Positions 33,485 to 44,833 are shown, numbered from the stretch's first letter. The stretch: 64,000 bases of DNA from Kondoa malvinella (GCA_039545315.1 BCIM01000003.1:487799-551798); one strand, 5' to 3'. The notes: generated by a model not told the origin, from the letters alone. Numbers and translations: made by a program.

Positions 33485-36400
33485 ATGGCAGCGCGTCAAG
33501 TGATTGATCTAGGCTCTTCAGACGACGAAGAAGAGCAACAGTCCAAAATCCGCGCCTGGGCACAGAATGTCCCAGCAAGCGCCAAGTCTGCTGGCCCTCC
33601 AGTCGAGCGAGATGATGATATCGTTCTCGTGTCAAGGCCTATGCCTACACATCAGACTTATGCCTTTAAAGCGCCTGCGAAACCGAATGGCATGTTCTTA
33701 CCTAGCAAACAACGGCCCGTAGACAGCTATTACAAGCACTCCTTAGGCGGCGGCATCGCGGCAACGAATAAAGTCAAAGTAGAACCAAGCTATACCAGAC
33801 CTGCGCCTTACAATGCCTTGCCTGGCTATAATCCTGCGAACAATGTCTTTAAACCGCCTACCTTGATCGAAGTGCCAAAGCAGGAAGCCAGACCTTTGCC
33901 TGCGTATAATGCATTGGAGAGTGCTCAAATGGCGCCTATGAGAATGGAAGATGCCGAGAAAGAGCTGAGGGAATTGGTCGAAAGGTAAGCTCTCCCATCT
34001 GCTTGGCTTGACTTGTCTCAACGACGTGTGATTAGCATGATTGATATGACTGGAGTGGATATGACGGAAGATATGCCTGAAAATCTATCATGCAAGCTAT
34101 TACCGCATCAAGTTCAAGGCATTCAATGGCTCAAATCTCGCGAGACTGGGAAGAATCGTGGAGGCATTCTAGCAGACGATGTAGGTATCCATTCGAGTAG
34201 CTGCTTCTGCGTAGCTTACTTGTCTGGAATCTTACAGATGGGTCTAGGCAAAGTCTGCCGATCTCCAACACACTGTTGCGTTGCTCTGACTCGCGATTAT
34301 ACAGACCATTCAATCAATAGGTCTCATGCTAGCGAAGAAGCCAGACAAGAAGCCAAAGACTACGCTGGTCGTCGTCCCGCTTGCCTTGAAAGAGCAATGG
34401 CGCACTGAAATTGAGGCTAAGACCAAGCCCGGTGCTTTGTCTGTACATGTACATCATGGCACTAAGCGCACGAAGGGTACGTAGTGTTATCTTCTGTAAT
34501 AGCGAAAGACTCATGCATTTGTTCAGACGCTGCAAAATTGATGAGATATGATGTTCGTGCCATTTCCTCCATTCAGACTCAAATCTGATAGTCAGGACAG
34601 GTCGTAATAACGACTTACGACGTTGTAGCTTCCGAATGGGTCGCTCCTCCCAAAGTCGCAAAAGGCAAAGAGAACAAGAAACCAGAGTCAGACGATGGTG
34701 AAGATACGGACGACAGCCTGATCAATAAAGTCAAAGGCAAGTCAGGCAAGATGAAGACTTTTGGACCGCTCTTTGAGGCTCGCTTCCATCGGGTTATCCT
34801 GGGTGAGTCGCTGACCTACTATGCCCAAGCCCAATTCAAGGCTAAGCATGGTGTGCGTGTTCACAGATGAGGCTCATACAATCAAGGGAAAGAATACAAA
34901 TAGGGCCAAAGCATGCTGCGAATTGCATGCTGAATATCGTTGGTGGTGCGTCAAAGCTCTTTATTTGCCATGCGCATAGATAGACGCTCGAAGTACAGTC
35001 TCACCGGCACTCCAATTCAGAACAGCGTCGAAGACCTCTTCTCACTATTCAAATTCCTCGGCTCGATCGCGAAACCATTCCACGAATACCCTTACTTCAA
35101 AGACAAAATTCTAGGACCGCTCAAGAAAGGTCGTGGGAAAGTCACGATGGAGCGCTTGCAGACTATCCTCAAAGCTTTGTTGTTGAGAAGGGCGAAAACG
35201 CATAAAGTGGATGGGAAACCGATTTTGGAGTTGCCTGGAAGGACGATTCATTTGGTCAAGACGAAATTCTTGGATGCGTAGGTCCATCAGCTGAAGTGAA
35301 TTTGGTCTGGCTAATCCGGTGAATAGGGACGAGGAGATCTTTTACAAAGCGCTGAACGACAAGATGCAGCTCAGCTTCAACAAGTTTCTGAAACAAGGCA
35401 CGGTCATGGAGTCTATCGTGCAAGTCTTGGTTCTGCTATTACGTCTCAGACAAGGCATGTGCTCCTCTCTCGTCTTACTGTTCCTGACTTGGTGTTAGCC
35501 TGCAATCATCCTCGTTTGGTGACTAAAGGGCAAGACTCTGATTCGCTCGAGAGACTACCTGGAACAAGCAAAGCGATAGAGGATAAGGACGCCAATGTGG
35601 ATGATCTAGCGGATGTCATGGCTGGTCTAGGCGTGTCGAAGCAGACCATCTGCAGTGTCTGTCAGATCGAAACGACGGGTGCTGCGATCTGCGATCGGTC
35701 AGTGGGATACTCTTAAAACCGGCTTTTGCTGATTGAGGTCATTCATCATTGACAGCTGTACAGAGGACAACGAACGCTTTGCGGCGTTGAGCATGTCGAC
35801 CAAGATTAGGAAGATGATGCGCATCCTAGTAAGCCAGCTCTCCTCACCATGAGACGGCCTGACTGTTTGTGCAGGAGGACATTCGCGAGGAAAATCCCAA
35901 GAGGAAGACCATCGTAAGCCAGACTTCTCAATTAGATCTTTTGTTCGTTTGACGCCCGTGTAGATCTTCAGTCAATTCATATCCTTTTTCGAGCTGGTCG
36001 AGCCTTTCCTTAAGAAGTCCAAGATCAAGTATGTCAAATGTGAGTGTGGCTTTCCCGAGCTAAAAGACAATGGCTGACGATGCGATAAGATATCGGAAGT
36101 ATGCCAAAGTGAGCCAAGTTGCAGGAGCATAGATCTGTCTCACCACGAACAGTGACAAGCGGGAGGCAGCACTGGATCGCATCAAGAACGACGACTCCTG
36201 CACTGTCATTTTGGTCTCGCTCAAGTGCGGGTCGCTTGGGCTCAATCTGGTTGCCTGCTCTCGTGTCATCATCCTGGATCTTTGGTGGAATCCTTCTATC
36301 GAAAACCAAGGCATAGATCGGGCGCATCGGTTTGGTCAAAAGGAGGATGTCGAGGTGTACAAGATCGTAAGTACTTCAGTGACGTTCGCATGCACAGCTC

Positions 36401-36671
36401 ACCGCATCTCCCAGACTATTGAAGGCACTATAGAAGATCGTCTACTCACTCTGCAGGAGCAGAAGATGCAGATTGCGAATGCTGCTTTGGGCGATGACGG
36501 TGCTGCAAAGTTGAATAAGGTGCGTCTCGGCTTCCCTAACTTCAAGCTATGGCTAATTTCTTCTTAGCTGTCTCTGAAAGACATCATGTACCTATTCGTC
36601 AGTCCTCTTCGGTTTAGATGCGATGACGCGCTGACTATTGTCTACTTGTTTAGCGAGGGGACGGAGCATGA
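33485..36671 (+). CDS. SNF2-family ATPase, Rad16/Uls1-like, with SUMO-interacting motifs
   Basis: A DNA translocase of the Rad5/16 type. The N-terminus starts MAARQVIDLGSSDDEEEQ. Helicase motifs in order are LLPHQVQGIQWLKSRE, GGILADD plus MGLGK plus TIQ (Walker A), TTLVVVPLALKEQWR, DEAHTIKG (DEAH box), LTGTPIQNSVEDLFSLFKFL, FSQFISFFE, VSLKCGSLGLNLVACSRVI, DLWWNPSIENQGIDRAHRFG and QKEDVEVYKI. Between the two lobes is a short zinc site, CSVCQIETTGAAICDRC, instead of a full RING. The end is LKDIMYLFRGDGA with TGA at 36669. Yeast Uls1 and Rad16 carry RING fingers here; the loss suggests no ubiquitin ligase activity. The Walker A GLGK is on a 15-nt exon. Confidence 0.88.
34238..34252 (+). other. 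15-nt microexon encoding MGLGK of the SNF2 Walker A motif
   Basis: ATGGGTCTAGGCAAA lies after cttacag and before gtctgc, with introns of 57 and 52 nt. Both junctions are phase 0 and give ADD-MGLGK-TIQSIG, the canonical SNF2 motif I. Skipping it keeps the frame but removes the ATP-binding Lys. Confidence 0.9.
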
Positions 36672-36789
36672 AAGTAGGACATTGTTGTTGCCTTGTACAT
36701 ATGATGCCGGTGTGACGAATATTACGAACATGACAAGACTGCAAATGCATAGGCACAAACATTGTTACACCGCAACGCGAAATATTACA

Positions 36790-38348
36790 TCAACGGCCCT
36801 CTCTCCTTATCTGCCTATGGACAGCCCGTATAATAGCATCATTATCGAAGTAGGGACTATCTTTGTGGTTCGATGGCGTCCAATCACTGCCCGTCTCGAA
36901 GCGACCCTTCTCCATATCTACAGATCTTATTGTTGAAGTGACTGAAGCGGTCTTACGAAGAGGCGGGACAGCCGCCAAATTGGGATCGTGGTTGCTCAGA
37001 TCGCGAGTACTAGAGCGCAAATATCAGCATATTGAAATTGTCACAAAGAAAAGGTACTTACCCCCATCCGGTCTCATGCAAAGTCAACAAAGCATAAATC
37101 TTCATGATGGCAAAATAGTAGCCGAACAAGAGCCAAACAGGGACGTAGATGATGTGTCGTGGCCATTTGATCAGATGCGGGACGAGCTTGGCCGTGCGAG
37201 TAAGGAGCAGCCAGACCAGATAAGAGCAGAGCATGTTGCCAGCGGAGAGATGATAGGCGTTCGGGTCGTTAGCGAGATGTCTGCTTTTCGAACAAAGATA
37301 GATGACTAGACATGGACCGAGGAGCAGCGTAATTGGGTTGAGAAATTTATCGAGCATGGTGTATGTGGTGTAAGGATGCCTTGCCCATACATGTCGCTCA
37401 GTGAAGATGCTGCGTATATCACTTCGCCAGGTGTTGCGTGTCCAGCGCAAGACTTGTTTTAAGAAGCGCCAATTCGGTTTCATTGTACTTTGCAGGCAAG
37501 CTTCTTTGCAGACCTGTACTGTTGTGTTCCACCCATGCGAGACCATCCACCGAGTAAGAAACTTGTCATCGCCTGAATTGAGATGGTATTTGCCTCGCCA
37601 ATAATCGTGGACGAAGCCATCAATGAAAGCCGGATCTTTGAGGATGATGGTTCGATATGCAGCTGTTCTTCCGCTCAAACAAGGTATACCGCCGTCGATG
37701 TGGGTGGAAGCTGATATCTCGACATTGCGAACGGAAAGTCGAAAAGCAGCCAACACCTCCCACACCGTCATCTTATCGCCGACGGGTTTCACCACTTGCG
37801 AAGTCCCTACTCCACCCATTGCCTGATCCTCGAAGCAAGCCAGCACGCAAGGTAGCAGCGTAGGTGGCCATAAAGCATCATCATCAGCAAAGACAATGAT
37901 ATCGGTGTTAGTGTTCTTGATGCCTTCGACCATTTGTACTCGCTTGTTTGGCTTGGGTACCGACAGCACTCTAATCCTTCCACCTCCTGGTCCATCTACT
38001 TGTTCGGCTAGCTTTTCTAGAGCATGATGCATTTCGGTCGAAGTGACAATGATGATTTCTTTCGGATTGCCAGAGAGCCAAGTACGAGCAGCATGGGAGA
38101 GATTGTCATCTGCGTCAATGGTCGGTACGATAATGGTCACATCGTCTTTTGCTGTATATGTTGGTTGATCTGGAATAGGTATGGGTCGATATGCTGCAGC
38201 TGCGGCGAGTCGGAGAAAGAAGAAAATATAGCGGTATGCGCCAATGAGGCCGAGCGGGATGACTGCAAGAAAGCGTGAGTATGCTGCGTAGAGATGAACG
38301 GGAATGAGCCTTACAGACGGGCAGGTTATCGGATGTGAGGTACAGCAT
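36790..38348 (-). CDS. GT2 polysaccharide synthase, Cps1/hyaluronan-synthase-like
   Basis: A processive membrane glycosyltransferase. After splicing, the ATG at 38348 reads MLYLTSDNLPVFIPLGLIGA. The catalytic part has DVTIIVPTIDADDN, KRVQMVEGIKNTNTDIIVFA followed by DDDALWP (the DxD metal site), SGDDKFLTRWMVSHGW (catalytic Asp), and VLRWTRNTWRSDIR (the Q-x2-RW-type acceptor motif). C-terminal helices follow (NPITLLLGPCLVIYLC, LCSYLVWLLLTRTAKLV, IIYVPVWLLFGYYFAIM), then LLTLHETGWGTRDLS. The WG end element is shared with Cryptococcus Cps1, a hyaluronan synthase. The soluble tail ends RQIRREGR at 36790. The product could be hyaluronan or another beta-linked glycan. One long exon makes up most of the gene, which is unusual here. 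Confidence 0.85.
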
Positions 38349-38474
38349 GGTGCATTGAGTGAAATTGAAGAGATAAACAGGGAATGCAAGTTGTGGCTGG
38401 TTGCGATGAGAATTGTTTGGTTGAACAAGTATGCCGTGTCAGACCTACTTCATCTTTCTAGTAGTGTCAGTTCC

Positions 38475-39336
38475 CTAGGATGAAGCTGTGATAGCTGATG
38501 ATAGCTTTATGGCATCTTCCAGTTCTTCCGCTTTGATCCAAACTCTGTTCGCCAACTGACAGCATCAGGCAAAAGCAAACACCAAAGAGCATGTCACGAA
38601 CCTGCCATTCACACCCACAGCGATCTCGAAGGGGAACTTTGCTCCTAGATCAGAAAGCAGGGCGGATTCAGGCGATAAAAGTCTGCAGACGATTCAGCAA
38701 ATTTGACTGGCTGGTCTATCAGCAAGCTCACTCTCGGCAGCGAGATAGTTCTATATGCTTGAGCAGCATACCGCCAGTGAGTTCGCCCATTCCTTGAGCT
38801 TTTTGGGTGGACTGGTCGACGCATTCGATTTCAGGCTCAGCGAAGGGTAGAGCTTGTGAGACGCGGCCATATACGACAGCACCAATCTTATATGCTGATG
38901 AGAATCGTTGCAGTGCATGAGAAGTAGACGAACTTTGAGATTTGGCTTTGAGCGCTTTGTAGCTCCTTCGAAAGCCAAAGCATCCAGTGCAGCATACTGA
39001 GACGAGCCGATATCGACTCTGTAGCCTTCTGCGTGTCTTGCAGTGATCACACCAACGACGTATTCGCCCAGCGCTGGGATATACTGCAGCAACTTTCAGA
39101 ATTGTCTCGTCTCGAAATCAAAGGTGACAGACTCTACGGCTGTTCCCTTCGACCCAGTACCCTTTGACTGGCCCTTGCTTGCTTCTAGACTCTTGCAGGC
39201 CCAATAGACCAGCTTTTGAAGCATGCACTTGAATTTTCCCTTCGTCTTTGCTCTGAGCAGCGATACCAGGTCCCAGCTTTAGCGATGTTTGGCTTTCAAG
39301 GGCCACAGAGTCTCCTGGCAGTACAATTGTAGTCAT
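38475..39336 (-). CDS. RRP40: Exosome cap subunit Rrp40 (EXOSC3)
   Basis: An RNA-binding cap protein of the nuclear and cytoplasmic exosome. The ATG at 39336 gives MTTIVLPGDSVALESQTSLK, LGPGIAAQSKDEGKIQVHAS and GPVKGYWVEGNSRR, the N-terminal domain. The S1 domain follows: YIPALGEYVVGVITARHAEG, YRVDIGSSQYAALDALAFEG, then the GAVVYGRVSQALPFAEPEIE segment. The KH-like C-terminus shows LLSDLGAKFPFEIAVGVNGR and VWIKAEELEDAIKL, with the GxNG element that replaces GxxG in Rrp40. TAG is at 38475. Introns are about 45-60 nt; the last one ends at a downstream cag, chosen to keep GRVW. Confidence 0.92.
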
Positions 39337-39604
39337 GCTTGCTCGTGCGGTTCCGGCTGTTGCAAGTCGAGAAAGAGGTCTGTCAAATCCTTTCTGCGTG
39401 ATCTTTCTGTCCTTGCAACCCTGCTCTGGCTTCAGCTGTTATTGTATGCAGTCTTGCCGATCGCGTGTACCAGCGATTCGCGCATTCCATTCTGCCTTGA
39501 AACTTCTCCATATTGGCTGAAGCTTTCACCCGCTCTCAATGCATCTGTAATTCCTTCCTCTCTTTGCTGCCCTTTCTGTTACCGCCTGCCATACCATCGC
39601 AATC

Positions 39605-41259
39605 ATGAAAGGAAAAGTTATTCTCGAAGAAGCATTCAACCTACCGCACATCGCAGAGGCGGAAGCCAAGCTGTTTGCTTCGTGAGTGCTTCCATTGATC
39701 GACTACTTGACTTTGCTCATATCTATGTTAGTCCTAAAGCTGCTGTCTTGCTAGGCAAAGCAATGAGCGACATTCAAGGTCGCATCAAGGTGAATTTCGA
39801 ATCCGATCACTTCGGCCGAGGAAGGCTAACATCTTGGGACATAGCAAATGGACGAAGCTGGTATTGAAATGCAAGTCCTTTCATTCACTGCTCCTGGCGC
39901 ACAAGGCGAGAACGACCCAAAGAAGGCGGCTGCCTTGGCCAAAGAATCAAATGACTGTGAGCTCTGACCCTACCTATCTCTGAGTATACTCTAATAGTCT
40001 GTAACAGGGATCTCCAAGGAAGTCAAGAAGTCACCTTCTCGCTTTGCTGCTTTCGCTGCTGTCTCGATGCATGACCCACAAGAAGCAGCAGACGAAGCTA
40101 CCCGCGCCATCAACGAGCTCGGTTGCATTGGTGTCATGCTCAACGACTTCCAATCTGCAGGAGACGACGCAAACACCATGATCTTTTACGATCACCCAAA
40201 GTTCGATGTCTTCTGGTCTACCATGGCCAAACTTGATCGACCAGTCTACATCCACCCTCGCTTGCCTACGCCTAACATCTGGAATCAACTCTATTCGGAT
40301 CGTAAGCACCTTGAAGCTAGTGCTTGGGGTTTCGCCAGTCAGCTGTCTTTGCACATTCTGGCAATCGCTACATCTGGCGTCTTTGACCGTTTCCCCAATC
40401 TACAATTGCTCTTTGGTCATATGGGTACGTGAAACACTTGCGCTGCTGTCCGTGGTCTGTGCTAAAGTAGAGATCAGGCGAACATATACCATTCGATCTT
40501 TGGAGATTGGACCACAAATTGGACAGAGACCGCTTCCCCAGCATGCGTATGGCAAAAAACAAGACCATACGTGACTACTTTGCTACCAATATGGCTATCA
40601 CTGTGAGTGGAGCGACTTATTGACGGACTTGCACTGAATTGTTGCAGACGAGTGGTCATTTCTCTACCAGATCGTTGCAAGGTGCAATCGCAGAATTGGG
40701 TGCTTCAAGATGCATGTTCAGCGTTGACTAGTGAGCTTAATGTTCATTGCGAATGTCCCTCATACTGATGCTGCTTAGTCCATACGAAGGTGCGCTGATC
40801 GCGAATTCATAAGAGCAGAGCTAATGTCGAAAAAACAGACGGCCTAATGGAAGGAGCAAGGTAAGCTTTGCATCTTTTTGACGCAGACACATGTTGATTG
40901 ATCTGTACAGCTGGTTCGACAATCTACCGCTCGCACAGCCAGACTTGCTTGCTATCGGGAGAGAAAACGCTATCAAGATGCTCAAGCTAGACCAAGCTCC
41001 ACACAACATGAAGACTGGTCTGTCTTTGAAAGAGCTAGAGATTGGAGGATTGAGTAAGCAGATCATCTGCTGTCTGGGAGTAGCTGACACATGGGACCAG
41101 ATGGACCTATCTACCCTGATGAGGCTGGCCCATTGCGGACCAAGACAAGAGGCGGTGTCGAATAGGGCAGAGATGCAGCAAAGTCGCAGGAGCATGTACA
41201 GTATGGCACAAGGACTGCCAATGCATATCTTTCGAATGTCCAATCAGGATGTGATCTGA
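39605..41259 (+). CDS. 2,3-dihydroxybenzoate decarboxylase-like amidohydrolase
   Basis: This family removes CO2 from hydroxybenzoates (2,3-dihydroxybenzoate to catechol, gamma-resorcylate to resorcinol), using a metal ion. The ATG at 39605 gives MKGKVILEEAFNLPHIAEAE; EEAF replaces the HxH of other amidohydrolases, as in these decarboxylases. Later parts are QMDEAGIEMQVLSFTAPGAQ, RFAAFAAVSMHDPQEAADEA, LDRPVYIHPRLPTPNIWNQL (metal His), NLQLLFGHMGE (His), and CMFSVDYPYEDGLMEGASWF (catalytic Asp). ENAIKMLKL marks the usual end of the family, but the frame continues about 90 residues to TGA at 41257 without a known domain. That tail may be a mis-splice on my part or a true extension. Confidence 0.85.
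40779..40789 (+). other. 11-nt microexon next to the catalytic Asp of the decarboxylase
   Basis: TCCATACGAAG lies after gcttag and before gtgcgc. Joining reads GTT GAC TA|T CCA TAC GAA G|AC GGC, giving V-D-Y-P-Y-E-D-G, the family active-site segment. Skipping would shift the frame. Confidence 0.82.
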
Positions 41260-41577
41260 AGCAAGTGTAATGCCAGACTGCAGAAGGAACGTGTTGTTTC
41301 GTCGTGGTCAGCCGGGAGAACTTGACTTCTCGCAATGTTCAAGAAACGGAGAACATCATTGATTCATACTACTCAATTCATACTATATATTATACATACG
41401 ATACTGATCCGCAAACTGATACACTGAGAAACCAGCAGCATTCGAACGAGAACAATGACACTATCGACAAGGCGAATCGATGTATACGGACAAAAGAGGC
41501 GCAAGACTGATGATGGTTGAGTTTTCCCGCCGAGTTGAAACAAGGCATATATGCCGAAGGTGCTGCTCGAGCGCTGC
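41260..41577. other. AT-rich intergenic spacer between convergent genes
   Basis: About 320 nt with an AT-rich stretch near 41355-41410 (tactatatattatacatacg). It probably holds both 3' ends. No gene or hairpin terminator stands out. Confidence 0.5.
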
Positions 41578-42010
41578 TTAGACGATGACGAGTCGTCTCG
41601 GTGCTTGCCATGAGCTGGGGAAAATGACGAGCTTGATGAACGACGGTGGACCGGGAGGCAAAGCCGCTAGAGCGTAGACCTGATGTATCTGTCAGCTTTG
41701 CAATCGTGTCAGACGAGAAACTTACTAGTTGTCTAGCATCAAAGTCCGCTCTTTACTATCACCGCACGAACCGCTCTTCTAGCAGCAACCCCAATGCTCT
41801 TGATGACTGATAAGTGCGAGCGACGAGCTGGAAGCTGACGAGACCAGCTCGTAGGTGATGGGAGACCGTGAACGCGCCAATATGAAAGGAGCGCCGCTCA
41901 TCTTGGACCCATACAAAGCCTTGTTGTTGTGTTTGTGTTTTCGGCACCATCCCCGAAGGGCTGTTATCCAATACCGAAAGACTGACCAGCCAGGCATCAC
42001 TGAAGGACAT
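41578..42010 (-). CDS. Unidentified small protein, two exons
   Basis: The ATG at 42010 gives MSFSDAWLVSLSVLDNSPSG, then GFVWVQDERRSFHIGAFTVS, HHLRAGLVSFQLVARTYQSS and RALGLLLEERF. One intron (donor gtgcgg) joins this to VYALAALPPGPPSFIKLVIF and PSSWQAPRRLVIV, with TAA at 41578. The total is about 115 residues. The chain looks folded (alternating strands and helices) and lacks a signal peptide. An alternative route uses a 7-nt exon at 41726-41732 and yields ERQL at the join. I do not recognise the family. Confidence 0.5.
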
Positions 42011-42640
42011 GCATCAGACCAAGAAGTGACAGCGCAACAAAGAACAGACTGACGCTGATCAATCGTGCGAATGCCACTGGTTTTGATGTGCTTGCAGGAA
42101 CCCCAGGCCTTCCGATCTCGGACCTCGCTGAGAGGCCAGACCGTGTGATCTCGGACTTCGATGAGAAGTCAGACCACGCCTGTGTTTTCTAATTCCTGTA
42201 GAAGCTGATGTCGTCCACCGAAAGAAGGGTGGACGCTGTTCTAATGTTGGAAGACAGATGTAGAGAATCATCTGTGCGCGACCAAGTCAGTAAAGCACAA
42301 CGGCAATGGGCAGTGAACATACACATGTCTTCCGTGACAGATGGCAGCAAGCCGAGATGCCCCCAAGAATACACCCAAATACAATATACACAACCAAGAA
42401 GCGAGATGCGACGGTACGGTGATGCGTGTTGGGACCTCCAGTAGAGATGATAGAAGCGGGGAACGGTTGGAAGAATGGCAGGCAGTGTACTGAAGCTGGG
42501 TGAAAGGATAGATAGCGCAAGGGAGAAGCAGTCGAATTGGTATGTCGTTGAATTGACGGCCTGACGTGGAAGGGCGAGAAAGAGCATGAACAACGAAAGT
42601 GCGACCGAAGCTGGGTAGAGAGTAATTTGAAGTTGTGATC
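42011..42640. other. Intergenic region holding two tandem hairpins
   Basis: This lies upstream of the small gene and downstream of the coiled-coil gene. Apart from the hairpin repeat at 42114-42175, listed separately, it holds only short overlapping frames. Confidence 0.5.
42114..42175. repeat. Two tandem 29-bp units, each able to form a hairpin
   Basis: Unit 1 (42114-42142) and unit 2 (42147-42175) start 33 bp apart and share about 24 of 29 bases. Each has an inverted repeat around a 5-base loop: GACCTC-gctga-GAGGCC and GACTTC-gatga-GAAGTC. The second stem is perfect; the first has one mismatch. A C:G pair in unit 1 is T:A in unit 2. Confidence 0.7.
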
Positions 42641-44833
42641 CTAACATCCTCCCATAGTCGTGTCTTGACTGCTGACACTTGAAGCTGGTCCCTGCGCCGC
42701 GCCGTTACCAGCGGACGTCCACTTGTTGGCAAGGTCTGCGAAGGCTTTGGAATCAGGCATCCAGCCGCAGAGGGGGTGAAGCTGTTGGAATTCTTGCATG
42801 AGCGTGGAATCCGCATGCCCTCTTTCGCGTAAACGAGCTGCATAGTTCTGCTGTTGGTCCATGTACTCTTTCATAGCCAGAGGATCATCTTCTAGTCGAG
42901 CGCGTCCGAGTACTTCATGAGGGTCAACGCAATTGCCGCGGTAAATTGTTTGGAGCTCTTTTTGAAGACGTGGCTTGGCATTCAGAGTGATGATGCGGAT
43001 ATCATACTCGGCGATATAGAGGTTCATTGCTGCTTCGATGTAGTGGGTGATCTCCGTGCAGATTGGCTTCATGTCTTCAGGAAGCAGGTCAGGGTGAGTT
43101 TCTGCGCGTGCCTTGGCCTTGAGCTTTTTCAACTTTAATTTGCGGCTACCGAGTACTTTAGGATCGAAGACAGGCGTGTTGAGATCAAATTCTTCTGGCG
43201 TCTCGGCAAAGTTGGAGATGATGTCGAATGGCTTGATCTGCAAGCATATTTATCAGCTACGTGTCCTTTACAGTAACGCAAAGAAACTTACAGAAGCAAA
43301 GACCTTGTGCGCAACTGAAGCTAACTTGATGCATCTTTCTTTCGTCCTCTTCTCAGTAGCAGCCTCTTTCTGTGCGGCCGCAAGTTTCTGCGCCTCCTTC
43401 TTGGCTTCACTTTGATGCGCATTACGAGCAGTGAGTGCATCACCCTTGGCCTGAGCAAGCTGGGCTTGAAGTTGTGCGATCGCTTGATCTTGTGTAGCTT
43501 TTTGCGCTTGTAGCTGTGTAATCTGTTGATCTTGTGCAGCTTTCTGTTCGGCTGAAGAAGCGACGTTTTCGGCAGCAGCAGCGTTGAGATTGGCAATGAG
43601 GACTTCGTTCTGCTCGCATTGTGCTGAGAGTTGAGCGATGCGGTCTTGCTGGTTGTCTGAGCTGGCTTTGGCGACTGCAGCAGCCTGTTCTTGTGCAGAG
43701 CCGGCGTGTTGTAGATTGGCAATGAGGACTTCGTTTTGCTCGCATTGTGCTGAGAGTTGAGCGATACGGTCTTGCTGATTATCTGAGTTGGCTTTGGCGT
43801 TTGCAGCAGCTTGTTCTTGTGCAGAGCTAGCATGTTTGAAATCGGCAATGGTGATGAGGTCTTGTTGATGTTGAGTAGAGAGGGCATCGACTTGGGAAGA
43901 AAGGGATGTGATTTTGGAAGAGAGATCAGAGACTTGAGCTGAAAGTAGGACGATTTGGTCGCGAAGGATGGCCTCGGTAGAGCGAAGTTCGGTAGCCTCT
44001 TCAGCTCGTTCGGTGATGCTGTCGAGCAAAGTGGTAATTCTTCCGATCTGACGTTCGCTGATTCTGGAATGGTTGGCAGATAGTTCCTCGACAGAAGCTT
44101 GGATTTCGGCAGTACGCTGTTCCTCTAGACGAAGCTGAGACTGTAGTTTGAAGCGCTCCTGGACCAATACAACAAGACCGACAGTGAGGTTGACTCGCTC
44201 TTCCTTTAGCTGGGCGATTTCTTTGTACAGAGGTTCGGCTGGATCTTCAATGGATGAAGGCGAAGTGAACATGTCCAGAGCATCGGAGAAGAAATTTGAG
44301 ATGTCGTCTGTCTCGTCGTTGTATGAGCTAACGCTGCCTATAGAGTTGGGTGAAGCGAATGGGAAAGCGAGGTCGGCTTGATCGCGCCATTGCGAGACGC
44401 GTGCTGGGTTGAAATAGGCTCGGGAAGCCGGGTTGACGTCGAGAATGGCAGATTCGGTTTGACTTTCAGCTTTGCACTGCTTGGACGCGAATGACTCGCG
44501 GATGCCTTTACAGTATTTCTGGAATGAATGATTAGCTGTATTCGTAAAGAGTACTGAGCGAGTACTCACAATAGCACACTTGGTCAACTCTATGGCCTTC
44601 ATGATCTGCTCTTCATACATTTCGAAGAACATGTAGGCCAGGAGGCAAGCGAAGACGACAACCAAAGACGAGAGAAACAGTCTCAGGTAGAAGTTCATTG
44701 GCGGTGGTGGTGAATATTCTTGTAAGTAGCCAGGTGAAGCGTACATTAGCTCGAGGCAGTCCAGACGCTCCCATTGCAGATCGCAAATGGGGTGTTCAGT
44801 GAACACGTGTTCATCAAATGAGTACTCGGACAT
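42641..44833 (-). CDS. Single-pass membrane protein with a long coiled coil
   Basis: The ATG at 44833 gives MSEYSFDEHVFTEHPICDLQ. A membrane helix, FYLRLFLSSLVVVFACLLAY, follows at about residues 45-65, then a Ser-rich linker. A long coiled coil comes next with heptads (LYKEIAQLKEERVNLTVGL, TELRSTEAILRDQIVLLSAQ). Two near-identical 42-residue units follow (SAQEQAAANAKANSDNQQDR, IAQLSAQCEQNEVLIANL), then Gln/Ala-rich repeats. After an intron near 43245-43290, a separate folded part begins (IKPFDIISNFAETPEEFDLN), with a final TAG at 42641. A 51-nt intron at about 44522-44572 has no stop and keeps frame, so it could be retained. Anchoring or tethering is a guess from the topology. Confidence 0.65.
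43587..43838 (-). repeat. Tandem 126-bp duplication inside the coiled-coil gene
   Basis: Two copies (43587-43712 and 43713-43838) encode the same 42 residues with a few changes, including Gly for Ser and Val for Asn. The unit equals six heptads, so the coiled-coil register is kept. Confidence 0.85.

Noticed and set aside
41726..41732. A possible 7-nt microexon (ACAACTA on the minus strand)
   Set aside because: A single intron with donor gtgcgg also keeps the frame, so the microexon is not required.
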